Shown: positions 37,346 to 47,687 of the stretch, piece after piece
How positions within the stretch are numbered: position 1 is the first letter of the stretch
Layout: every line of letters begins with the position of its first letter
From: Ptiloglossa arizonensis
Taxonomy: Eukaryota; Arthropoda; Insecta; Hymenoptera; Colletidae
DNA length: 64,000 bases
Direction of reading: 5' to 3'
Assembly: GCF_051014685.1 (NCBI RefSeq)
Contig: NW_027478516.1
Span: 1,054,001 to 1,118,000 of the forward strand
Notes under the pieces: model-generated
What the model saw: the letters and a program-made list of their open reading frames with translations, nothing else
Database searches by the model: none
Told to the model about the DNA's origin: nothing
Program-made: the position numbers and the translations under genes

Positions 37346-39380
37346 ATGGCCTAGGGCAAAAATACACATACCGTTGTAATCGGGCGAGTATCTGCTTTTA
37401 GATGCAACAGGAATTTCTCGAGTTCGTCAATCCGTTCGCGTGATATGGGGGTTTGAAATTAAGGAACGGTTGAGAAACCATCAAAATTGTCGCAAGTCTG
37501 ATATTAGAAACCAATAACTACAAAGGCTTAGGGGAAAAATACACATACCTTTGTAATCGGGGGAGTTTCTACTTTCAGATGCAATAGGAATTTCTCGAGT
37601 TCGTCAATCCGATCGCGCGATATGTGAGTTTGAAGTTAAGGAATGCTTGAGAAACCATCAAAATTTTCGCAAAACTGATACTCGAAACCAATAACTGGAA
37701 TGGCCTAGGGGAAAAGTACACACAACATTGTAATGGGGCGAGTTTCTACTTTCAGATGCAACAGGAATTTCTCGAGTTCGTCAATCCGTTCGCGAGATAT
37801 GGGAGTTTGAAATTAAGGAACGGTTGAGAAACCATCAAAATTGTCGCAAGTCTGATACTCGAAATCAATAACTACAAAGGCTTAGGGGAAAAATACACAT
37901 ACCTTTGTAATCGGGGGAGTTTCTACTTTCAGATGCAACAGGAATTTCTCGAGTTCGTCAATCCGTTCGCGAGATATGGGAGTTTGAAGTTAAGGAATGG
38001 TTGAGAAACCATCAAAATTTTCGCAAGTGTGATACTCGAAACCAATAACTGGAACGGCCTAGGGGAAAAGTACATACACCATTGTAATCGGGCAAGTTTC
38101 TACTTTCAGAGGCGACAGGAACTTCTCGAGTACGCCAATCCGTTCGCGAGGTATCGGAGTTTGAAGTTAAGGAATGGTTGAGAAACCATCAAAATTTTCG
38201 CAAGTCTGATACTCGAAACCAATAACTACTATGGCCTAGGGCAAAAATACACATACCGTTGTAATCGGGCGAGTTTCTGCTTTTAGATGCAACAGGAATT
38301 TCTCGAGTTCGTCAATCCGTTCGCGTGATATGGGGGTTTGAAATTAAGGAACGGTTGAGAAACCATCAAAATTGTCGCAAGTCTGATATTAGAAACCAAT
38401 AACTACAAAGGCTTAGGGGAAAAATACACATACCTTTGTAATCGGGGGAGTTTCTACTTTCAGATGCAACAGGAATTTCTCGAGTTCGTCAATCCGATCG
38501 CGCGATATGTGAGTTTGAAGTTAAGGAATGCTTGAGAAACCATCAAAATTTTCGCAAAACTGATACTCGAAACCAATAACTGGAATGGCCTAGGGGAAAA
38601 GTACACACAACATTGTAATGGGGCGAGTTTCTACTTTCAGATGCAACAGGAATTTCTCGAGTTCGTCAATCCGTTCGCGAGATATGGGAGTTTGAAATTA
38701 AGGAACGGTTGAGAAACCATCAAAATTGTCGCAAGTCTGATACTCGAAATCAATAACTACAAAGGCTTAGGGGAAGAATACACATACCTTTGTAATCGGG
38801 GGAGTTTCTACTTTCAGATGCAACAGGAATTTCTCGAGTTCGTCAATCCGTTCGCGAGATATGGGAGTTTGAAGTTAAGGAATGGTTGAGAAACCATCAA
38901 AATTTTCGCAAGTGTGATACTCGAAACCAATAACTGGAACGGCCTAGGGGAAAAGTACATACACCATTGTAATCGGGCAAGTTTCTACTTTCAGAGGCGA
39001 CAGGAACTTCTCGAGTACGCCAATCCGTTCGCGAGGTATCGGAGTTTGAAGTTAAGGAATGGTTGAGAAACCATCAAAATTTTCGCAAGTCTGATACTCG
39101 AAACCAATAACTACTATGGCCTAGGGCAAAAATACACATACCGTTGTAATCGGGCGAGTTTCTGCTTTTAGATGCAACAGGAATTTCTCGAGTTCGTCAA
39201 TCCGTTCGCGTGATATGGGGGTTTGAAATTAAGGAACGGTTGAGAAACCATCAAAATTGTCGCAAGTCTGATATTAGAAACCAATAACTACAAAGGCTTA
39301 GGGGAAAAATACACATACCTTTGTAATCGGGGGAGTTTCTACTTTCAGATGCAACAGGAATTTCTCGAGTTCGTCAATCC
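37336..39380. repeat. Pentamer HOR, 885 bp, about 2.3 copies
   Basis: GTTCGCGTGATATGGGGG recurs with its TGATA at 37,441, 38,326 and 39,211, steps of exactly 885 bp (5 x 177). Copies are about 37,336-38,220, 38,221-39,105 and 39,106-39,380 (partial). Each full unit also has ATATTAGAAACC, CCGATCGCGCGATATGTG and a type C monomer. Only isolated differences were seen: GAGTATCTGC at about 37.39 kb, GCAATAGG at about 37.58 kb, and GGGGAAGAATAC at about 38.78 kb. Confidence 0.88.
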
Positions 39381-40603
39381 GTTCGCGAGATATGGGAGTT
39401 TGAAGTTAAGGAATGTTTGAGAAACCATCAAAATTTTCGCAAAACTGATACTCGAACACAATAACTGGAATGGCCTAAGGGAAAAGTACACACACCATTG
39501 TAATGGGGCGAGTTTCTACTTTCAGATGCAACAGGAATTTCTCGAGTTCGTCAATTCGTTCGCGAGATATGGGAGTTTTAAGTTAAGGAATGCTTGAGAA
39601 ACCGTCAAAATTTTCGCAAGTGTGATACTCGAAACCAATAACTGGAATGGCCTAGGGGGAAAGTACACACACCATTATAATGGGGCGAGTTTCTACTTTC
39701 AGATGCAACAGGAATTTCTCGAGTTCGTCAATCCGTTCGCGAGATATGGGAGTTTGAAGTTAAGGAATGGTTGAGAAACCATCAAAATTTTCGCAAGTGT
39801 GATACTCGAAACCAATAACTGGAACGGCCTAGGGGAAAAGTACGTACACCATTGTAATCGGGCAAGTTTCTACTTTCAGATGCGACAGGAATTTCTCGAG
39901 TACGCCAATCCGTTCGCGAGGTATCGGAGTTTGAAGTTAAGGAATGGTTGAGAAACCATCAAAACTTTCGCAAGTCTGATACTCGAAACCAATAACTACT
40001 ATGGCCTAGGGCAAAAATACACATACCGTTGTAATCGGGCGAGTTTCTGCTTTTAGATGCAACAGGAATTCCTCGAGTACGCCAATCCGTTCGCGAGGTA
40101 TCGGAGTTTGAAGTTAAGGAATGGTTGAGAAACCATCAAAATTTTCGCAAGTCTGATACTCGAAACCAATATCTACTATGGCCTAGGGCAAAAATACACA
40201 TACCGTTGTAATCGGACGAGTTTCTGCTTTCAGATGAAACAGGAATTTCTCGAGTTCGTCAATTCGTTCGCGAGATATGGGAGTTTGAAGTTAAGGAATG
40301 GTTGAGAAACCGTCAAAATTTTCGCAAGTGTGATACTCGAAACCAATAACTGGAATGGCCTAGGGGAAAAGTACACATACCTTTGTAATCAGGCGAGTTT
40401 CTACTTTCAGATGCAACAGGAGTTTCTCGAGTTCGTCAATCCGTTCGCGAGATATGGGAGTTTGAAGTTAAGGAATGGTTGAGAAACCATCAAAACTTTC
40501 GCAATTCTGATGCTAGAAACGAATAACTGGAATGACCTAGGGGAAAACTACACACACCACTGTAATCGGTAGACTTTCAACTTTCAGATGCAACAGGAAA
40601 TAA
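39381..40603. repeat. Satellite block, non-periodic at HOR level
   Basis: About seven monomers without an obvious HOR. They include a CGAACACAATAACTGG unit with GGCCTAAGGG, a GGGGGAAAGTACAC unit with ATTATAATGGGG, a type C-like unit whose usual GAGGCGAC and GAACTTC are GATGCGAC and GAATTTC (a recombinant of C with the common type), and a unit with ATATCTACTATGG. Only satellite sequence is present. Confidence 0.75.
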
Positions 40604-40778
40604 TCGAGTTCGTCAATCCGTTCGCGAGATATGGGAGTTTGAAGTTAAGGAATGCTTGAGAAACCATCAAAATTTTCGCGTCTGATACTCGAAACCAATA
40701 ACTACAAAGCCCTAGGGGAAAAATACACATACCATTGTAATTGGGCTAGTTTATACTTTCAGATGCAACAGGAATTTC
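40604..40778. repeat. Unusually diverged 175-bp monomer at a compartment boundary
   Basis: The TCGAG landmarks at 40,604 and 40,779 are 175 bp apart because two bases are missing in TTTTCGCGTCTGATAC (usual TTTTCGCAAGTCTGATAC). It has private variants: AAAGCCCTAGGGG, TTGTAATTGGGCTAG and TTTATACTTTCAG. Just downstream come GAGATCGTC, GAGATTTGGGAGG and then a switch, from about 40.84 kb, to monomers like those at 9-13 kb. I saw no close second copy in the window. Confidence 0.8.
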
Positions 40779-40839
40779 TCGAGATCGTCAATCCGTTCGC
40801 GAGATTTGGGAGGTTGAAGTTAAGGAATGGTTGAGAAAC

Positions 40840-43620
40840 CCCCAAAATTTTCGCAAGTCGGATACTCGAAACCAATAGCTACTATGGCCCAGGGCAAAAA
40901 TACACATACCGTTGTAATCGGGTGCGTTTCTGCTTTCAGATGCGGCAGGAATTTCTCGAGTTCGTCAATCCGTTCGCGAGATATGGGAGTTTGAAGTTAA
41001 GGAATGGTTGAGGGACCATCAAAATTTTCGCAAGTCTGATACTCGAAACCAATAGCTACTATGGCCTAGGGCAAAAATACACACACCGTTGTAATCGGAC
41101 GAGTTTCTGGTTTCAGATGCAATAGGAATTTCTCGAGTTCGTCAATCCGTTCGCTAGGTATGGGAGTTTGAAGTTAAGAAATGGTTGAGAAACCATCAAA
41201 ATTTTTGCAAGTCTGATACTCAAAACCAATAACTGGAATCGCCTAGGGGAAAAGTAGACACCCCATTATAATCGGGCGAGTTTCACCTTTCAGATGCAAC
41301 AGCAATTTCTCGAGTTCGTCAATCCGTTCGCGAGATATGGGAGTTTGAAATTAAGGAGTGGTTGAGAGACCATCAAAATTTTCACAAGTCTGATACTCGA
41401 AACCAATGACAGGAATGGCCTAGGGGAAAAGTACACACACCATTGTAATCTGGCGAGTTTCTGCTTTCAGATGCAACAGGAATTTCTCGAGTTCGTCAAG
41501 CCGTTCGCGAGGTATGGGAGTTTGAAGTTAAGAAATGGTTGAGAAACCATCAAAATTCTCGCAAGTCTGATGCTAGAAACGAATTACTGGAATGGCCTAG
41601 GGGAAAAGTACACACACCATTGTAATCGGGCGACTTTCTGCTTTCAGATGCAACAGGAATTCTCCAGCTCGTCATTCCGTTCCCGAGATATGGGAGTTTG
41701 ATGTTAAGGAATGGTTGAGAAACCGTCAAAAATTTCGCAAGTCTGATTCTCGAAACCAATAACTGGAATGGCCTAGGGCAAAAGTACACACACCATTTTA
41801 ATCGGGCGAGTTTCTACATTCAGATGCAACAGGAATTTCTCGAGTTCGTCAATCCGTTCGCGAGATATGGGAGATGGAAGTTAAGGAATGGTTGAGAAAC
41901 CATCAAAATTTTCGCAAGTCTGATACTCGAAACCAATAACTACTACGGCCCAGCGCAAAAATAAACTCACCGTTGTAATCGGGCGAGTTTCTGCTTTCAG
42001 ATGCAACAGGAATTTCTCGAGCTCGTCAATCCGTTCGTGAGATATGGGAGATGGAAGTTAAGGAATGGTTGAGAAACCATCAAAATTTTCACAAGTCTGA
42101 TACTCGAAACCAATAACAGGAATGGCCTAGGGAAATGTACACACACCATTGTAAAAGGGCGAGTTTCTACTTTCAGATGCAACAGGAATTTCTCGAGTTC
42201 GTCAATCCGTTCGCGATATATGGGAGTTGGAAATTAAGGAATGATTGAGAGACCATCAAAATTTTCACACGTCTGATACTCGAAACCAATAACTACAATG
42301 GCCTAGTGTAAAAATACACATACCGTTGTAATCGGGTGAGTTTCTGCTTTCAGATGCGGCAGGAATTTCTCGAGTTCGTCAATCCGTTCGCGAGATATGG
42401 GAGTTTGAAGTTAAGGAATGGTTGAGGGACCATCAAAATTTTCGCAAGTCTGATACTCGAAACCAATAACTACTATGGCCTAGGGCAAAAATACACATAC
42501 CGTTGTAATCGGACGAGTTTCTGGTTTCAGATGCAATAGGAATTTCTCGAGTTCGTCAATCCGTTCGCTAGGTATGGGAGTTTGAAGTTAAGAAATGGTT
42601 GAGAAACCATCAAAATTTTTGCAAGTCTGATACTCGAATCCAATAACTACAATGGCCTAGGGCAAAAATACACATACCGTTGTAATCGGGAGAGTTTGTA
42701 CTTTCAGATACACGGTAATTTTTCGGATTCGTGAAACCGTTCGCGAAATATCGGAGTTTGGAGTTAAGAGATGGTTGAGAAACCATCAAAATTTTCTCAA
42801 TTCTGATACTAGAAACGAATAACTGGAATGCCCTAGGGGAAAAGTACACACACCATTGTAATCGGGCGGGTTTCCACTTTCAGATGCAACAGGAACTTCT
42901 CGAGTTCGTCAATCTGTTCGCGAGATATGGGAGTTTGAAGTTAAGGAATGGTTGAGAAACCATCAAAATTTTCGCAAGTCTGATACTCGAAACCAATAGC
43001 TACTATGGCCCAGGGCAAAAATACACATACCGTTGTAATCGGGTGAGTTTCTGCTTTCAGATGCGGCAGGAATTTCTCGAGTTCGTCAATCCGTTCGCGA
43101 GATATGGGAGTTTGAAGTTAAGTAATGGTTGAGGGACCATCAAAATTTTCGCAAGTCTGATACTCGAAACCAATAACAGGAATGGCCTAGGGGAAAAGTA
43201 CACACACCATTGTAATCTGGCGAGTTTCTACTTTCAGATGCAACAGGAATTTCTCGAGTTCGTCAATCCGTTCGCTAGGTATGGGAGTTTGAAGTTAAGA
43301 AATGGTTGAGAAACCATCAAAATTTTCGCAAGTCTGATACTCGAAACCAATAACTACAATGGCCTAGGGCAAAAATACACATACCGTTGTAATCGGGAGA
43401 GTTTGTTCTTTCAGATGCACGGAAATTTTTCGGATTCGTCAAACCTTTCGCGATATATCGGAGTTTGGAGTTAAGAGATGGTTGAGAAACCATCAAAATT
43501 TTCGCAATTCTGATGCTAGAAACGAATAACTGGAATGGCCTAGGGGAAAAGTACACACACCATTGTAATCGGGCGGGTTTCCACTTTCAGATGCAACAGG
43601 AACTTCTCGAGTTCGTCAAT
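40840..43620. repeat. Mosaic block assembled from 9-13 kb-like segments
   Basis: Successive stretches match the left part of the window at different offsets. About 41,272-42,336 matches 9,260-10,324 at 32,012 bp (GCAACAGCAATTTC, GAATTCTCCAGCTCG, GGGAAATGTACAC). About 42,337 to 42.82 kb matches from 10,678 at 31,659 bp, a two-monomer (353-bp) deletion relative to the first. About 43.1-43.7 kb matches 12.3-12.9 kb at 30,775 bp. Private differences such as CCGTTCCCGAG and GTAAAAGGGCG show it is not an identical copy. Type A monomers resume here after a 15-kb gap. Confidence 0.83.
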
Positions 43621-46600
43621 CTGTTCGCGAGATATGGGAGTTTGAAGTTAAGGAATGGTTGAGAAACCATCAAAATTTTCGCAAGTCTGATACTCGAAAC
43701 CAATAACTACTATGGACCAGAGCAAAAATACACACACCGTTGTAATCGGGGGAGTTTCACCTTTCAGATGCAACAGGAATTTCTCGAGTTCGTCAATCCG
43801 TTCGCGAGATATGGGAGTTTGAAATTAAGGAGTGGTTGAGAGACCATCAAAATTTTCACAAGTCTGATACTCGAAACCAATAACAGGAATGGCCTAGGGG
43901 AAAAGTACACACACCATTGTAATCTGGCGAGTTTCTACTTTCAGATGCAACAGGAATTTCTCGAGTTCGTCAATCCGTTCGCGAGATATGGGAGTTGGAA
44001 ATTAAGGAATGATTGAGAGACCATCAAAACTTTCACACGTCTGATACTCCAAACCAATAACTACAATGGCCTAGGGTAAAAATACACATACCGTTGTAAT
44101 CGGGAGAGTTTGTACTTTCAGATGCACGGAAATTTTTGGGATTCGTGAAACCGTTCGCGAAATATCGGAGTTTGGAGTTAAGAGATGGTTGAGAAACCAT
44201 CAAAATTTTCGCAATTCTGATGCTAGAAACGAATAACTGGAATGGCCTAGGGGAAAAGTACACACACCATTGTAATCGGGCGAGTTTCTACTTTCAGATG
44301 CAACAGGAATTTCTCGAGTTCGTCAATCCGTTCGCGAGATATGGGAGTTGGAAGTTAAGGAATGGTTGAGAAACCCCCAAAATTTTCGCAAGTCGGATAC
44401 TCGAAACCAATAGCTACTATGGCCCAGGGCAAAAATACACATACCGTTGTAATCGGGTGAGTTTCTGCTTTCAGATGCGGCAGGAATTTCAGGAGTTCGT
44501 CAATCCGTTCGCGAGATATGGGAGTTTGAAGTTAAGGAATGGTTGAGGGACCATCAAAATTTTCGCAAGTGTGATACTCGAAACCAATAACAGGAATGGC
44601 CTAGGGAAAAGTACACACACCATTGTAATCGGGCGAGTTTCTACTTTCAGATGCAACAGGAATTTCTCGAGTTCGTCAATCCGTTCGCGAGATATGGGAG
44701 TTGGAAATTAAGGAATGATTGAGAGACCATCAAAACTTTCACACGTCTGATACTCCAAACCAATAACTACAATGGCCTAGGGTAAAAATACACATACCGT
44801 TGTAATCGGGAGAGTTTGTACTTTCAGATGCACGGAAATTTTTCGGATTCGTGAAACCGTTCGCGAAATATCGGAGTTTGGAGTTAAGAGATGGTTGAGA
44901 AACCATCAAAATTTTCGCAATTCTGATGCTAGAAACGAATAACTGGAATGGCCTAGGGGAAAAGTACACACACCATTGTAATCGGGCGAGTTTCTACTTT
45001 CAGATGCAACAGTAATTTCTCGAGTTCGTCAATCCGTTCGCGAGATATGGGAGTTGGAAGTTAAGGAATGGTTGAGAAACCCTCAAAATTTTCGCAAGTC
45101 TGATACTCGAAACCAATAGCTACTATGGCCCAGGGCAAAAATACACATACCGTTGTAATCGGGTGAGTTTCTGCTTTCAGATGCGGCAGGAATTTCTCGA
45201 GTTCGTCAATCCGTTCGCGAGATATGGGAGTTTGAGGTTAAGTAATGGTTGAGGGACCATCAAAATTTTCGCAAGTCTGATTCTCGAAACCAATAACAGG
45301 AATGGCCTAGGGGAAAAGTACACACACCATTGTAATCTGTCGAGTTTCTACTTTCAGATGCAACATGAATTTCTCGAGTTCGTCAATCCGTTCGCTAGGT
45401 ATGGGAGTTTGAAGTTAAGAAATGGTTGAGAAACCATCAAAATTTTCGCAAGTCTGATACTCGAAACCAATAACTACAATGGCCTAGGGCAAAAATACAC
45501 ATACCGTTGTAATCGGGAGAGTTTGTACTTTCAGATGCACGGAAATTTTTCGGATTCGTCAAACCGTTCGCGATATATCGGAGTTTGGAGTTAAGAGATG
45601 GTTGAGAAACCATCAAAATTTTCGCAATTCTGATGCTAGAAACGAATAACTGGAATGGCCTAGGGGAAAAGTACACAAACCATTGTAATCGGGCGGGTTT
45701 CCACTTTCAGATGCAACAGGAACTTCTCGAGTTCGTCAATCTGTTCGCGAGATATGGGAGTTTGAAGTTAAGGAATGGTTGAGAAACCATCAAAATTTTC
45801 GCAAGTCTGATACTCGAAACCAATAACTACTATGGACCAGAGCAAAAATACACACACCTTTGTAATCGGGCGAGTTTCACCTTTCAGATGCAACAGGAAT
45901 TTCTCGAGTTCGTCAATCCGTTCGCGAGATATGGGAGTTTGAAATTAAGGAGTGGTTGAGAGACCATCAAAATTTTCACAAGTCTGATATTCGAAACCAA
46001 TAACAGGAATGGCCTAGGGGAAAAGTACACACACCATTGTAATCTGGCGAGTTTCTACTTTCAGATGCAACAGGAATTTCTCGAGTTCGTCAATCCGTTC
46101 GCGAGATATGGGAGTTTGGATTTAACAGATAGTTGAGAAACCATCAAAATTTTCGCAATTCTGATGCTAGAAACGAATTACTGGAATGCCCTAGGGGAAA
46201 AGTACATACACCGTTGTAATCGGGCGAGTTTCTCCTTTCAGAAGCAACAGGAATTTCTCGAGTTCGTCAATCCGTTCGCGAGATATGGGAGTTTGGAGTT
46301 AAGAGATGGTTGAGAAACCATCAAAATTTTCGCAATTCTAATGCTAGAAACGAATAACTGGAATGGCCTAGGGGAAAAGTACACACACCATTGTAATCGG
46401 GCGAGTTTCTACTTCCAGATGCAACAGGAATTTCTCGAGTTCGTCAATCCGTTCGCGAGATATGGGAGTTTGGATTTAACAGATAGTTGAGAAACCATCA
46501 AAATTTTCGCAATTCTGATGCTAGAAACGAATTACTGGAATGCCCTAGGGGAAAAGTACATACACCGTTGTAATCGGGCGAGTTTCTCCTTTCAGATGCA

Positions 46601-47687
46601 ACAGGAATTTCTCGAGTTCGTCAATCCAATCGCGAGATATGGGAGTTGGAAATTAAGGAATGGTTGAGAGACCATCAAAATTTTCACAAGTCTGATACTC
46701 GAAACCAATAACTGGAACGGCCTAGGGGAAAAGTACATACACCATTGTAATCGGGCAAGTTTCTACCTTCAGAGGCGACAGGAACTTCTCGAGTACGCGA
46801 ATCCGTTCGCGAGGTATCGGAGTTTGAAGTTAAGGAATGGTTGAGAAACCATCAAAATTTTCGCAAGTCTGATACTCGAAACCAATAACTACTCTGGCCT
46901 AGGGCAAAAACACACATACCGTTGTAATCGGGCGAGTTTCTGCTTTTAGATGCAACAGTAATTTCTCGAGTTCGTCAATCCGTTCGCGAGATATGGGGGT
47001 TTGAAATTAAGGAACGGTTGAGAAACCATCATAATTGTCGCAAGTCTGATATTAGAAACCAATAACTACAAAGGCTTAGGGGAAAAATACACATACCTTT
47101 GTAATCGGGGGAGTTTCTACTTTCAGATGCAACTGGAATTTCTCGAGTTCGTCAATCCGTTCGCGAGATATGGGAGTTTGAAGTTAAGGAATGTTTGAGA
47201 AACCATCACAATTTTCGCAAGTCTGATACTCGAAACCAATAACTACTATGGCCTAGGGCAAAAATACACATACCGTTGTAATCGGACGAGTTTCTGCTTT
47301 CAGATCCAACAGGAATTTCTCGAGTTCGTCAATTCGTTCGCGAGATATGGGAGTTTGAAGTTAAGGAATGGTTGAGAAACCGTCAAAATTTTCGCAAACC
47401 TGATACTCGAAACCAATAACTGGAATGGCCTAGGGGAAAAGTACACACACCATTGTAATGGGGCGAGTTTCTACTTTCAGATGCAACAGGAAATCCTCGA
47501 GTTCGTCAATCCGTTCGCGAGATATGGGAGTTTGAAGTTAAGGAACGGTTGAGAAACCATCAAAACTTTCGCAATTCTGATGCTCGAAACCAATAACTAC
47601 TATGGCCTAGGGCAAAAATACACATACCGTTGTAATCGGGCGAGTTTCTGCTTTTAGATGCAACAGGAATTTCTCGAGTTCGTCAAT
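43621..47687. repeat. 4,067-bp HOR, copy 1 (23 monomers)
   Basis: This copy starts at CTGTTCGCGAG in 43,621 and ends inside the monomer at 47,687. It contains three type A units at 707-bp spacing followed by TTTGGATTTAACAGATAG monomers, type C, AACTACTCTGGCC, AAAGGCTTAGG and a GATGCTCGAAACC hybrid unit. Rare variants reappear exactly 4,067 bp later: TTTTTGGGATTCG near 44.13 and 48.20 kb, GTACACAAACC near 45.67 and 49.74 kb, and CCAATCGCGAG near 46.63 and 50.69 kb. I noticed no differences between copies in the stretches compared. Confidence 0.92.
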
